A stretch of DNA of 64,000 bases from contig NZ_JAKGAN010000001.1 in assembly GCF_023061135.1 (NCBI RefSeq), positions 434,001 through 498,000 on the forward strand, read 5' to 3'. Shown here in pieces: positions 9,562 through 18,535 of this stretch. The stretch comes from Chromohalobacter sarecensis. Lineage in GTDB: Bacteria > Pseudomonadota > Gammaproteobacteria > Pseudomonadales > Halomonadaceae. Positions within the stretch are counted from its first letter, which is position 1. Every line of letters starts with the position of its first letter. The position numbers and the translations under genes were made by a program. Below the pieces are notes generated by a model. It made no database searches, was not told the origin of the DNA, and saw nothing but the letters and a program-made list of their open reading frames with translations.

Positions 9562-9648
9562 TCGGGTCTCGCTTGTCTAGCGTGAGAGGGCAGTCATGTC
9601 TGCGCCCTTGGTCGGGATTGCCTCCCGTGACGCCTTCGTTACAATGTT

Positions 9649-9672
9649 CATACAGTTGTTTGAAAATGTATG
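9649..9672. promoter_or_regulatory. Inverted repeat between the hydrolase and fadH (putative operator)
   Basis: CATACA (9649-9654) and TGTATG (9667-9672) form a perfect 6-base inverted repeat with a 12-base spacer; two further A/T positions on each side of the spacer also match, giving 8 of 12 per half-site. The size fits a TetR or MarR dimer site. It lies 35 bases before the fadH start and 88 bases before the hydrolase start. The regulator is unknown; it does not match the FadR or PsrA patterns I know. Confidence 0.4.
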
Positions 9673-9706
9673 GTGGTTTAAAGCCGAGTGCAAGCGAGGA
9701 CGCGCC

Positions 9707-11719
9707 GTGACTCAGTATCCGCATCTCTTTCGCCCGCTGGCCGTGGGGCCCGTGACGCTCGATAACCGCATCCTGATGGGCTCGATGCACACCAATCTGG
9801 AGGAGGCTCCCGACGGCTTCGCGCGTCTGGCGGCGTTCTATGCCGAGCGGGTACGCGCGGGTGTCTCGTTGATCGTCACCGGCGGCATCGCTCCGACTCC
9901 CGAGGGCGCAGTGTTCGAAGGCGCCGCCAAATTGAGCGAGCCGGAAGAAGTCGAGGCGCACCGACAGGTGACTCAGACGGTACATGCCGAGGGTGGCCAT
10001 ATCTGCATGCAGATCTTGCACGCCGGGCGTTATGCCTATTCGCCTGCCCTGGTGGCGCCCTCGGCGCTCAAGGCCCCGATCAATCCGTACACACCCCGGG
10101 CGTTGAGCGGCGACGAGGTGACGGAGCAGATCAAGGCCTATGTCAATTGCGCCCAACTGGCTCGCGAGGCGGGTTACGACGGCGTCGAAGTCATGGGTTC
10201 GGAAGGCTACCTGATCAATCAGTTCCTGTGCCGGCGTACCAATCACCGCGACGACGAGTGGGGCGGGGAATTCGAGAACCGCATGCGCTTCGCGGTGGAG
10301 ATCGTGCGCCGCATTCGACAGGCGTTGGGCGATGACTTTTTGATCATCTTTCGGCTGTCGATGATCGACCTGGTCGAGGACGGCAGCAGCCACGACGAGG
10401 TCGTGGCCCTGGGACGTGCGATCGAGGCGGCGGGCGCCAATCTGATCAATACCGGAATCGGCTGGCATGAGGCGCGGGTGCCGACCATCGTCACCAGCGT
10501 GCCGCGGGCGGCCTTCACCGAGGTCACGCGGCGCCTGCGTGAAGTGCTCAAGGTGCCGTTGATTGCCACCAACCGCATCAATATGCCCGAGGTGGCCGAG
10601 CACGTGCTGGCCGAAGGGCACGCCGACATGGTTTCGATGGCGCGCCCCTTTCTCGCCGACCCTGAGTGGGTGGCCAAGGCGCGCGAAGGACGCGAGGCGT
10701 TCATCAATACCTGCATTGCCTGCAACCAGGCCTGTCTGGACCATACCTTCCAGGGCAAGTTGACCTCCTGCCTGGTCAATCCACGTGCCTGTCACGAGAC
10801 CGAATTGACGCTCGCGCCCGTGGCGACGCCGCGTGATATCGCAGTGGTCGGGGCTGGTCCGGCGGGACTGGCGACCGCCGTGTCGGCGGCGCAGCGCGGC
10901 CACCGCGTCACGCTGTTCGAACGCGAGGCCGAGGTCGGGGGGCAATTCCGCTATGCGCAGCGCATACCCGGGAAGGAAGAATTCCGCGAGACGCTGCGCT
11001 ATTACCGCAGCATGCTCGAGGCGCTGGATGTGACGGTGTGCCTGAATACATCGGCCGAGGCGCAACGCTTGCAGGCCTTCGATGTCGTGGTGCTGGCATC
11101 GGGAGTCGCGCCCCGGGCGTTGTCGTTGCCGGGTAGCGAGGATCCGCGTGTGGTGGACTATCCCACGGCGATCATGCACCCCGAGCGTGTCGGCGAGCGC
11201 GTGGCGATCATCGGCGCGGGTGGGATCGGCTTCGATGTCGCGGAGCTCTTGACCCATGCCGAGCATCCCGCACTGGATCGCGAGACGTGGTGCGCCGAGT
11301 GGGGCGTCGATCTGTCGTTGGCGGCGCGGGGCGGTCTCGTGGCACCGCAAGCGCCGCAGGTGCCCCGTGAAGTGACGCTGCTGCAGCGCAAGACCAGCAA
11401 GCCTGGCAAGGGGCTGGGCACGACCACCGGCTGGGTGCATCGGGCTGCGTTGCGCCAGCGCGGGGTGCGCATGCTGAGTGGCTGCGAGTATCTCGGCATC
11501 GACGCTGCGGGGCTGCATATCATGCATGACGGCCAACAAGAATGCCTCGAGGTAGAGACGGTGGTGGTGTGTGCCGGTCAGGTATCGGTGACGGATCTCG
11601 AGGCGCCGCTGACGGTAGCCGGCTGCGAGGTGCATGTCATCGGGGGCGCACAGGAGGCGACGGAGCTCGATGCCAAACGGGCCATCGATCAGGGTACCCG
11701 TCTGGCGGCACATATATAA
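9707..11719 (+). CDS. fadH: 2,4-dienoyl-CoA reductase (NADPH), FadH
   Basis: A 670-residue flavoenzyme for beta-oxidation of unsaturated fatty acids. The N-terminal TIM barrel of the old yellow enzyme type (FMN) begins with FRPLAVGPVTLDNRILMGSMHTNLEE; iron-sulfur ligands are C336, C339, C343 and C355; then an FAD dinucleotide fold (VVGAGPAGLA) and an NADPH fold (IIGAGGIGFDVAELL). I choose the GTG at 9707, which has GCGAGGA 6 bases upstream and gives 670 residues, matching the usual length of about 672; an ATG at 9596 would add a non-homologous leader. Single gene, followed by a long hairpin. Confidence 0.95.
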   Translation: MTQYPHLFRPLAVGPVTLDNRILMGSMHTNLEEAPDGFARLAAFYAERVRAGVSLIVTGGIAPTPEGAVFEGAAKLSEPEEVEAHRQVTQTVHAEGGHICMQILHAGRYAYSPALVAPSALKAPINPYTPRALSGDEVTEQIKAYVNCAQLAREAGYDGVEVMGSEGYLINQFLCRRTNHRDDEWGGEFENRMRFAVEIVRRIRQALGDDFLIIFRLSMIDLVEDGSSHDEVVALGRAIEAAGANLINTGIGWHEARVPTIVTSVPRAAFTEVTRRLREVLKVPLIATNRINMPEVAEHVLAEGHADMVSMARPFLADPEWVAKAREGREAFINTCIACNQACLDHTFQGKLTSCLVNPRACHETELTLAPVATPRDIAVVGAGPAGLATAVSAAQRGHRVTLFEREAEVGGQFRYAQRIPGKEEFRETLRYYRSMLEALDVTVCLNTSAEAQRLQAFDVVVLASGVAPRALSLPGSEDPRVVDYPTAIMHPERVGERVAIIGAGGIGFDVAELLTHAEHPALDRETWCAEWGVDLSLAARGGLVAPQAPQVPREVTLLQRKTSKPGKGLGTTTGWVHRAALRQRGVRMLSGCEYLGIDAAGLHIMHDGQQECLEVETVVVCAGQVSVTDLEAPLTVAGCEVHVIGGAQEATELDAKRAIDQGTRLAAHI

Positions 11720-11769
11720 GAGGGTGTTTACAAAAGGACTTCGCTCGCCCGTTTTGTAACTCCCCCTCT
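11719..11769. repeat. Long imperfect hairpin after fadH
   Basis: Nested inverted repeat: AGAGGG (11719-11724) with CCCTCT (11764-11769), and inside it TTACAAAA with TTTTGTAA. There is no T-run after it, so it is not a standard terminator. About 30 bases later TATAAGAAGGTGTTCAC repeats the left edge TATAAGAGGGTGTTTAC with two changes, which suggests a duplicated or decayed repeat unit. Confidence 0.5.
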
Positions 11770-11942
11770 AAGAAAGTGCGTGTATAAGAAGGTGTTCACT
11801 AGCGGGCTTCCGATGTGAAGCGGCGATGAGTAGACTGGATCGAGACGCAATTTTTTGCAGGTTAACGGCAGGTGTTGGCACCCGGTACCTGGCGTTACGT
11901 TTCAAGCGTCTTTCTTCTCGCCACACATGAGGACAATAAGGC

Positions 11943-12992
11943 ATGGAATCCGACTGTACGCCGCTTTTTCTGGCCAGCGATAATACCTCCGGCATTTGCC
12001 CCGAGGCGCTCGACTACCTGTTGCGCGCCAACGAAAGCGATGATCTCGCCTATGGCAACGATGCCTGGACCCAGAAAGCTGCCGACCGTTTTCGCCGTTT
12101 CTTCGACTACGACTGTGAGGTGTTTTTCGTCTTTAATGGCACCGCCGCCAACTCGCTGACACTCGCCTCGATGGGGCAGAGCTATCATAGCGTCATCTGC
12201 CACGAACTGGCGCATATCGAAACCGACGAATGCGGCGGACCGGAGTTCTTCTCCAACGGTGCCAAGCTGCTGACATGCTCCGGTGCGGATGGCAAGTTGA
12301 CGCCCGAGGGCATCGAATCACTGGTGACGCGGCGCAGCGACATTCACTACCCCAAGCCGCGCACGATCTCGCTGACCCAAGCCACCGAGGTCGGCACCGT
12401 GTATACCCGCGATGAGCTGATGGCGATTCGTGCCATGGCGGATAAACATGGTCTGCACGTGCATATGGACGGGGCGCGCTTTGCCAATGCTTGTGCGTCG
12501 CTCGGGGCCACGCCGGCGGAGCTCACCTGGCAGGTCGGCGTCGATGCGCTGTGCTTCTCGGGGACCAAGAATGGTTTGCCGATGGGCGAAGCGGTGGTCT
12601 TTTTCAACCACGCCCTGGCGGAAGACTTCGACTACCGCTGCAAGCAGGCAGGGCAGTTGGCCTCCAAGATGCGTTTCATCGCCGCGCCTTGGCTGGGCCT
12701 GCTGGAAAGCGGTGCCTGGTTGCGTAATGCCGAGCATGCCAACGCTATGGCGGGATATCTTGCGGAGGGCTTTGCCGCCTTGCCGGGGGCCGAGCTGATG
12801 TTCCCCGCCCAGGCCAATAGCGTCTTCGTGACGCTGCCCGTCGCGGTCCTCGAGACACTGCGCCAGCGCGGCTGGACGTTCTATACCTTCATCGGCGCGG
12901 GCGGTGCGCGATTCGTCTGTGCCTGGAATACCACGCAAGCGCTGCTCGATCGCTTGATCGACGATGCGCGCGATGCATTGTCTGCTGCCTGA
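11943..12992 (+). CDS. ltaE: Low-specificity L-threonine aldolase
   Basis: A 349-residue PLP enzyme of fold type I that splits threonine or allo-threonine to glycine and acetaldehyde. The start is DNTSGICPEALDYL, substrate and PLP contacts are in NGTAANSLTL and HMDGARFANA, and the Schiff-base lysine is K209 in FSGTKNG. The length is typical. The ribosome binding site is AGGACAATAAGGC, just before the ATG. It stands alone between a hairpin-containing spacer and its own terminator. Confidence 0.93.
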   Translation: MESDCTPLFLASDNTSGICPEALDYLLRANESDDLAYGNDAWTQKAADRFRRFFDYDCEVFFVFNGTAANSLTLASMGQSYHSVICHELAHIETDECGGPEFFSNGAKLLTCSGADGKLTPEGIESLVTRRSDIHYPKPRTISLTQATEVGTVYTRDELMAIRAMADKHGLHVHMDGARFANACASLGATPAELTWQVGVDALCFSGTKNGLPMGEAVVFFNHALAEDFDYRCKQAGQLASKMRFIAAPWLGLLESGAWLRNAEHANAMAGYLAEGFAALPGAELMFPAQANSVFVTLPVAVLETLRQRGWTFYTFIGAGGARFVCAWNTTQALLDRLIDDARDALSAA

Positions 12993-13003
12993 TCGAGTGC
13001 CAG

Positions 13004-13032
13004 GGCGAGGGCATCGATGTGCTCTCGCCTTT
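13004..13032 (+). terminator. Terminator after ltaE
   Basis: An 11-base-pair stem (13004-13014 with 13019-13029, two G-T pairs, four-base loop) followed by TTT. Confidence 0.6.
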
Positions 13033-13213
13033 CCCGCCGTTTGCGGATTTCAACGAACCAATGGCCGTTTATGGGCTCTCATGTCGAGGGCCGTGCCGCT
13101 GCGTTGAAAGGAAATACGTTTCGCATCGCCCCTTTCTTCTCCATCCGTCTACGCTGATACATAGACAGCCCAGAATCCGATGAGCGGCCCCGGGTCGTGA
13201 AAGGAGGCGTTTG

Positions 13214-15136
13214 ATGAGTATCTTCGATCATGTTCAGAACCGTTACGAGCGCGTTCAGCAAGAGGAGATGAGTCTTCAGGAGTATCTGGAACTCTGCCGC
13301 CGGGAGCCAAGTGTCTATGCGAGCGCGTCTGAGCGCATGCTCGAGGCGATCGGCGAGCCGGAGGTCATTGACACCGCCAAGGACTCGCGGCTGTCACGTA
13401 TCTTCAGTAACAAGGTCATCCGTCGTTATCCGACGTTTTCCGAATTTTATGGCATGGAAGAGGCCATCGAGCAGATTGTGGCGTATTTCCGGCATGCCGC
13501 GCAGGGGCTGGAAGAGAAGAAGCAGATTCTGTATCTACTCGGGCCGGTAGGTGGCGGTAAATCCTCGCTGGCCGAACGGCTCAAGCTGTTGATGGAACAT
13601 GTGCCGTTCTACGCCATCAAGGGTTCGCCGGTCTTCGAGTCGCCGCTGGGACTGTTCTCGCCGGAAGAAGACGGCGAATTGCTGGAGAAGGAATACGGCA
13701 TCGCGCCGCGCCATCTGAGTGCGGTGATGTCGCCTTGGGCCGCCAAACGCTTGCAGGAATACGGCGGCGACATCTCGCAGTTTCGTGTCGTGCGGCTCTA
13801 TCCGTCGCGCCTCAATCAGATCGCCGTCTCCAAGACCGAGCCCGGTGACGAGAACAATCAGGATATTTCCTCGCTGGTGGGCAAGGTCGACATTCGCCAG
13901 CTTGAGCTCTATTCCCAGGACGATCCGGATGCCTACAGCTTCTCCGGTGGCCTGTGCAAGGCCAACCAGGGGCTGATGGAATTCGTCGAGATGTTCAAGG
14001 CGCCGATCAAGGTGTTGCATCCGTTGCTGACGGCGACGCAGGAGGGTAATTACAACCCCACCGAGGGCATGGGGGCGATTCCCTTCGACGGTATCGTCCT
14101 GGCGCATTCCAACGAGAGCGAGTGGCAGACGTTTCGCAATAACCGCAACAACGAAGCCTTCCTGGATCGCGTCTATATCGTCAAGGTTCCGTATTGCCTG
14201 CGCGTGAGCGAGGAAATCCACATCTACAAGAAGTTGCTCGAGCATTCATCGCTGAATGCCGCGCCCTGTGCGCCGGATACACTGCGCATGCTGGCGCAGT
14301 TCTCGGTGCTATCGCGCCTCAAGGAACCCGAGAATTCGAGCATCTATTCCAAGATGCGGGTCTATGACGGCGAAAACCTCAAGGATACCGACCCCAAGGC
14401 CAAGTCGCTTCAGGAGTACCGCGATGCGGCCGGCGTCGACGAGGGCATGGAGGGCCTGTCGACGCGTTTCGCCTTCAAGATCCTTTCCAAGGTCTTCAAC
14501 TTCGATACCCACGAAGTCGCCGCCAATCCGGTGCACTTGCTGTATGTGCTGGAGCAGCGTCTCGAGCAGGAGCAACTGCCCAAGGAAACCTTCGAACGCT
14601 ACCTGCGGTTCATCAAGGAGTACCTGGCGCCGCGTTACGTTGACTTCATCGGCAAGGAAATTCAGACCGCCTATCTCGAGTCGTACAGCGAGTATGGGCA
14701 GAATATCTTCGATCGTTACGTCATCTATGCCGACTTCTGGATTCAGGATCAGGAGTATCGCGATCCCGAGACCGGCGAGTTGTTCAATCGCCAGGCGCTC
14801 AACGAAGAGCTGGAGAAGATCGAGAAGCCTGCAGGCATTTCCAACCCCAAGGATTTCCGCCACGAAGTAGTCAACTTCGTGTTGCGCGCACGTGCCCAGA
14901 ACAACGGCATGAATCCCAGCTGGCAGTCCTACGAGAAGCTCAAGGGTGTGATCGAACAGAAGATGTTTGCCAACACCGAGGAGCTGTTGCCAGTCATCTC
15001 CTTCAACGCCAAGGCCTCGACCTCGGATCAGAAGAAACATGAGGACTTCGTGGCGCGCATGGTCGACAGGGGATATACCGAGAAGCAGGTACGCCTGCTG
15101 TCGGAGTGGTATTTGCGGGTTCGCAAGTCGCATTAG
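13214..15136 (+). CDS. yeaG: PrkA-family serine protein kinase / AAA+ protein (YeaG)
   Basis: A 640-residue protein with an N-terminal AAA+ PrkA domain (Walker A GPVGGGKS at 110-117) and a C-terminal kinase-like PrkA domain. The length equals the family norm (about 640-644). AAGGAGG at 13201-13207 sets the ATG at 13214 as start; the TTG three bases earlier is too close. First gene of a yeaG-yeaH-spoVR string. In enteric bacteria YeaG and YeaH act in adaptation to sustained nitrogen starvation and stationary phase, with YeaG as a kinase. Whether this protein works mainly as a kinase or as an AAA+ protease-like machine is debated for the family. Confidence 0.95.
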   Translation: MSIFDHVQNRYERVQQEEMSLQEYLELCRREPSVYASASERMLEAIGEPEVIDTAKDSRLSRIFSNKVIRRYPTFSEFYGMEEAIEQIVAYFRHAAQGLEEKKQILYLLGPVGGGKSSLAERLKLLMEHVPFYAIKGSPVFESPLGLFSPEEDGELLEKEYGIAPRHLSAVMSPWAAKRLQEYGGDISQFRVVRLYPSRLNQIAVSKTEPGDENNQDISSLVGKVDIRQLELYSQDDPDAYSFSGGLCKANQGLMEFVEMFKAPIKVLHPLLTATQEGNYNPTEGMGAIPFDGIVLAHSNESEWQTFRNNRNNEAFLDRVYIVKVPYCLRVSEEIHIYKKLLEHSSLNAAPCAPDTLRMLAQFSVLSRLKEPENSSIYSKMRVYDGENLKDTDPKAKSLQEYRDAAGVDEGMEGLSTRFAFKILSKVFNFDTHEVAANPVHLLYVLEQRLEQEQLPKETFERYLRFIKEYLAPRYVDFIGKEIQTAYLESYSEYGQNIFDRYVIYADFWIQDQEYRDPETGELFNRQALNEELEKIEKPAGISNPKDFRHEVVNFVLRARAQNNGMNPSWQSYEKLKGVIEQKMFANTEELLPVISFNAKASTSDQKKHEDFVARMVDRGYTEKQVRLLSEWYLRVRKSH

Positions 15137-15189
15137 CCTGAGCTACGAGCTCGAGTCTATCGACAAATATTGGCGACGAGGTGAGCGGC

Positions 15190-16470
15190 ATGACCTACTT
15201 CATTGATCGACGCGCCAATGCCAAGCACAAGAGTGCCGTGAACCGGCAGCGCTTCCTGCAGCGCTACCGCGGCCATATCAAGCGCTCGGTGGAAGAGGCG
15301 GTCAACCGGCGCTCGATCACCGACATGGAGCGCGGCGAGAAGGTTTCGATCCCCACCAAGGACATTTCCGAGCCGGTGTTTCAGCACGGCCCCGGCGGCT
15401 CACGAACCATCGTCAGCCCCGGCAACAAGGAATTTGTCGAGGGGGATCGGTTGCGGCGTCCGGGGGGTAACGGTGAGGGCGGCACAGGCGAGGGCGGTGC
15501 GTCCAATCAAGGCGAGGGCATGGACGAATTCGCGTTTTCCCTGAGCCGCGAGGAATTCCTCGATTTCGTCTTCGATGGTCTGGCACTACCGCATCTGGAA
15601 CGCAAGCAATTGCGGGATCTCGACGAGGTGCGACCGGTGCGTGCCGGGGTGACCCGCGATGGCGTGCCATCGCGAATCAACATCGTGCGCTCGATGCGCG
15701 AGGCGCAGGCGCGGCGTATCGGCATGCGGGCCCCTATCAAGCGTGCCCTGCGCGAAGCCCAGGAAGCGCTTCAAGAGGAGGAGGACAAGGACCCGGTGCT
15801 ACGCAATCCGACGCGCATTCACCAGCTCAAGGCCGAGATCGAGCGTCTCGAGAAGCGCCTGGAAGCGGTGCCGTTCATCGATACCTACGACCTGCGCTAC
15901 AACAATCTCGTCGACCAGCCGCAGCCCTCCAACAAGGCGGTGATGTTCTGCGTCATGGATGTCTCCGGCTCCATGACTCAGGGCCACAAGGATATCGCCA
16001 AGCGTTTCTTCCTGCTGCTGTATCTCTTTCTGGAGCGCAACTACGAGAAGGTCGAGCTGGTGTTTATCCGTCACCATACCGCAGCCAAGGAAGTCGACGA
16101 GGAAGAGTTTTTCTACTCCCGGGAAACCGGGGGGACCATCGTTTCCAGCGCGTTGACCCTCGTCGACGAGATCATCACCCAACGTTATTCGCCCGCGCAG
16201 TGGAATCTTTACGTCGCCCAGGCCTCCGACGGCGATAATTGGGACGACGACTCGACGACCTGCCGTGACCTGCTCATGTCGTCGCTGATGGCCAAGCTGC
16301 AGTACTACACCTATGTGGAAATCACGCCGCATTCGCATCAGGCGCTGTGGGAGGAATACGAGCGCGTGCAGGCGCGCCACTCCGAGCGCTTCGCCATGCA
16401 GCAGATCGTCGAGCCAGGTGACATCTATCCGGTCTTCCGCAAGCTGTTCCGCAAGCGTATAGCGCAATGA
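15190..16470 (+). CDS. yeaH: DUF444 protein YeaH with von Willebrand factor A-like domain
   Basis: A 426-residue protein starting [15 protein letters not shown], like YeaH. I choose the ATG at 15190, which follows GAGGTGAG; a GTG at 15181 adds three residues only. A glycine-rich linker (about 95-115) separates the N-terminal part from a VWA-like domain with the metal-ion site DVSGSM at 257-262. YeaH is the partner of the PrkA kinase encoded 53 bases upstream; VWA proteins often pair with AAA+ partners of the MoxR kind, which fits here. The downstream spoVR follows after 22 bases, so this is an operon. Confidence 0.94.
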   Translation: MTYFIDRRANAKHKSAVNRQRFLQRYRGHIKRSVEEAVNRRSITDMERGEKVSIPTKDISEPVFQHGPGGSRTIVSPGNKEFVEGDRLRRPGGNGEGGTGEGGASNQGEGMDEFAFSLSREEFLDFVFDGLALPHLERKQLRDLDEVRPVRAGVTRDGVPSRINIVRSMREAQARRIGMRAPIKRALREAQEALQEEEDKDPVLRNPTRIHQLKAEIERLEKRLEAVPFIDTYDLRYNNLVDQPQPSNKAVMFCVMDVSGSMTQGHKDIAKRFFLLLYLFLERNYEKVELVFIRHHTAAKEVDEEEFFYSRETGGTIVSSALTLVDEIITQRYSPAQWNLYVAQASDGDNWDDDSTTCRDLLMSSLMAKLQYYTYVEITPHSHQALWEEYERVQARHSERFAMQQIVEPGDIYPVFRKLFRKRIAQ

Positions 16471-16492
16471 GGCGCCGCGCCGAGGAGGTGAC

Positions 16493-18049
16493 ATGAGTAC
16501 CGCATCGACCCCCATCGCGACCGGCTCGGATTGGAATTTCGAGATTCTGACGGCCTATGAGCGTGAGATCGCCAGGTTCGCCAAGGAATACCGCCTGGAT
16601 ATTTACCCCAACCAGATCGAGATCATTACCTCCGAGCAGATGATGGATGCCTACGCCAGCGTGGGCATGCCGGTGGGCTATCATCACTGGTCCTTCGGCA
16701 AGCAGTTCCTGTCTGTCGAGCAGGCCTATCGGCGCGGTCAGATGGGTCTGGCCTACGAGTTGGTCATCAACTCCGATCCCTGTATCGCCTATCTCATGGA
16801 AGAGAACACCTTGATGATGCAGATACTGGTCATGGCGCATGCCTGCTACGGCCACAACTCGTTCTTCAAGGGCAATTACCTGTTTCGCACCTGGACCGAC
16901 GCCTCGGCGATCGTCGATTACCTGGTATTCGCGCGCAAGTACATCGCCGAATGCGAACAGCGCCACGGCGTCACCGCGGTGGAGCAGCTCCTGGATGCTT
17001 GTCATGCGCTGCAGAACTATGGGGTCGATCGCTACAAGCGCCCCTCGCCGATCTCCTCGGAGGAAGAGGCGCGCCGCCAGCAGGAACGTGAAACCTATCT
17101 CCAGGCGCAGGTGAACGCCCTGTGGCGCACGATTCCGGGGAAAGCGCCACGTGAGTCGGAGGTATTCGCGGAGAACATCGACGATCCGCTGGGGCTCCAC
17201 CAGTACGGGCGTTATCCCCCCGAGCCGCAGGAAAATCTGTTGTATTTTCTGGAGAAGAACGCGCCGCTTCTCGAGTCGTGGCAACGGGAAATCGTGCGCA
17301 TCGTGCGTAAGCTGGCGCAGTATTTTTATCCCCAGCGCCAGACTCAGGTGATGAACGAGGGATGGGCGACATTCTGGCACTATACGCTGATGAATCGGCT
17401 CTACGATGAGGGGCTGATCGACGAAGGCACGATCCTCGAGTTTCTGCATTCGCATACCGCCGTCGTGCAGCAGCCGGGATTCGATAGTCCACATTTCAAC
17501 GGTATCAATCCCTATGCTCTGGGGTTTGCGATGTTTGCGGACATTCGCCGGATCTGCGAGACACCCAGCGAGGAAGATCGCGAGTGGTTCCCGGAGATCG
17601 CCGGCAGCGATTGGCTGGAGACGGTGCATTTCGCGATGCGTAACTTCAAGGACGAGTCGTTCATTCAGCAGTTCCTGTCGCCCAGGGTGATTCGCGATCT
17701 CAAGCTGTTCAGCCTTGTCGATGACGACCGCGATGAGATGCTCACCATCAGTGCCATTCACGATGAGCGTGGCTACCGGCGCGTGCGTGAGGCGCTGTCT
17801 ACGCAATATGCCTTGTCGCTGCGCGAGCCGAACATCCAGGTCTGGGAGGCCGATATTCGCGGCGATCGTTCGCTGACCCTGCGCCATGTCCAGGATGCAC
17901 GCCGGCCATTGGGCAAGACCCTGTATCCGGTATTGCGCCACCTGCATCAATTGTGGGGATTTGCGGTCAAGCTGGAATCGGTGGAGGACGACGAGGTCGT
18001 GCGCCGCTATCAGTGGCCGCTCCCCGGTGACGCGCGAGAAAGCGGCTGA
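16493..18049 (+). CDS. ycgB: SpoVR family protein (YcgB)
   Basis: A 518-residue SpoVR protein; YcgB in enterics has about 510 residues. Conserved stretches include WNFEILTAYEREIARFAKEY-like N-terminus, VGMPVGYHHWSFGK, AHACYGHNSFFKGNYLF and MNEGWATFWHY, the last two rich in His and Glu that look like metal ligands. The ribosome binding site GAGGAGGTGAC lies directly ahead of the ATG. The function is unknown in Gram-negatives; in Bacillus SpoVR affects spore cortex. It is the third gene of the starvation module with yeaG and yeaH. Confidence 0.94.
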   Translation: MSTASTPIATGSDWNFEILTAYEREIARFAKEYRLDIYPNQIEIITSEQMMDAYASVGMPVGYHHWSFGKQFLSVEQAYRRGQMGLAYELVINSDPCIAYLMEENTLMMQILVMAHACYGHNSFFKGNYLFRTWTDASAIVDYLVFARKYIAECEQRHGVTAVEQLLDACHALQNYGVDRYKRPSPISSEEEARRQQERETYLQAQVNALWRTIPGKAPRESEVFAENIDDPLGLHQYGRYPPEPQENLLYFLEKNAPLLESWQREIVRIVRKLAQYFYPQRQTQVMNEGWATFWHYTLMNRLYDEGLIDEGTILEFLHSHTAVVQQPGFDSPHFNGINPYALGFAMFADIRRICETPSEEDREWFPEIAGSDWLETVHFAMRNFKDESFIQQFLSPRVIRDLKLFSLVDDDRDEMLTISAIHDERGYRRVREALSTQYALSLREPNIQVWEADIRGDRSLTLRHVQDARRPLGKTLYPVLRHLHQLWGFAVKLESVEDDEVVRRYQWPLPGDARESG

Positions 18050-18067
18050 AACGCGTCGCTAGCCGCA

Positions 18068-18097
18068 GCGCGCAAGGCTGATATACTGCTTGCGCGC
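18068..18097 (+). promoter_or_regulatory. Extended -10 promoter inside a perfect inverted repeat
   Basis: GCGCGCAAG (18068-18076) and CTTGCGCGC (18089-18097) form a perfect 9-base inverted repeat. The 12-base centre holds TGATATACT, an extended -10 element (TG at 18079-18080, TATACT at 18082-18087); no -35 box is seen. It lies about 100 bases before the RAM-domain gene. It could be a promoter with an operator across it, or a transcript hairpin after spoVR; the two are not exclusive. Confidence 0.5.
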
Positions 18098-18187
18098 CGT
18101 CGGCGAAGTGCCGTGCCGGTGCGTCTTGAGCGTGCCGGCCGCAGGCTGGCGCGACGCCCCGAGTGCAGTAGGCAGTAGGAGAGTGTC

Positions 18188-18463
18188 ATGCAAAGCGCGG
18201 TGATTCTGATCGACGTGGAAAAGGGCCAGATCAATGCGGTCGCCCAACGGTTGGCTGAGCTGGAAGGCATCAGCGAGGTATTTTCCACCTGTGGCCGTTA
18301 TGACCTGGTCGCCATCGCCCGCACGCGCGACTTCGAGTCGTTGGCGCAGCTCGTGACCGAGCGCCTGATGCAGGTCAAGGGCATTCGTGAGACGGAGACG
18401 CTCAACGCCATGCAGGTGCACTCGCGCCACGACCTTGAGACGATGTTCTCGTTAGGTTGGTAG
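18188..18463 (+). CDS. Stand-alone Lrp/AsnC ligand-binding (RAM) domain protein
   Basis: A 91-residue protein made only of the alpha/beta RAM domain of Lrp/AsnC regulators (SAVILIDVEKGQINAVAQRL, GISEVFSTCGRYDLVAIA, VKGIRETETLNAM). There is no DNA-binding helix-turn-helix, and no room for one upstream, so it probably acts by forming mixed oligomers with other Lrp-type proteins or by binding amino acids. Such single-domain proteins are common in archaea and gammaproteobacteria. It follows the starvation module by 138 bases with its own likely promoter. Confidence 0.88.
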   Translation: MQSAVILIDVEKGQINAVAQRLAELEGISEVFSTCGRYDLVAIARTRDFESLAQLVTERLMQVKGIRETETLNAMQVHSRHDLETMFSLGW

Positions 18464-18535
18464 CGGCGCCCTCATCGCCCCGTATAATTACCCTCTTCAC
18501 GTTTCGTTTTCGCAGGACAAGGACACGTCGCCGGC

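Noticed and set aside
9413-11713. Long open frame of 766 codons opposite fadH
   Set aside because: It is the antisense shadow of a well-supported fadH gene; the protein is rich in His, Arg and Gln, has no domain and no ribosome binding site.
16322-17950. Long open frame of 542 codons opposite spoVR
   Set aside because: Antisense shadow in GC-rich DNA; spoVR is clearly recognisable on the other strand.
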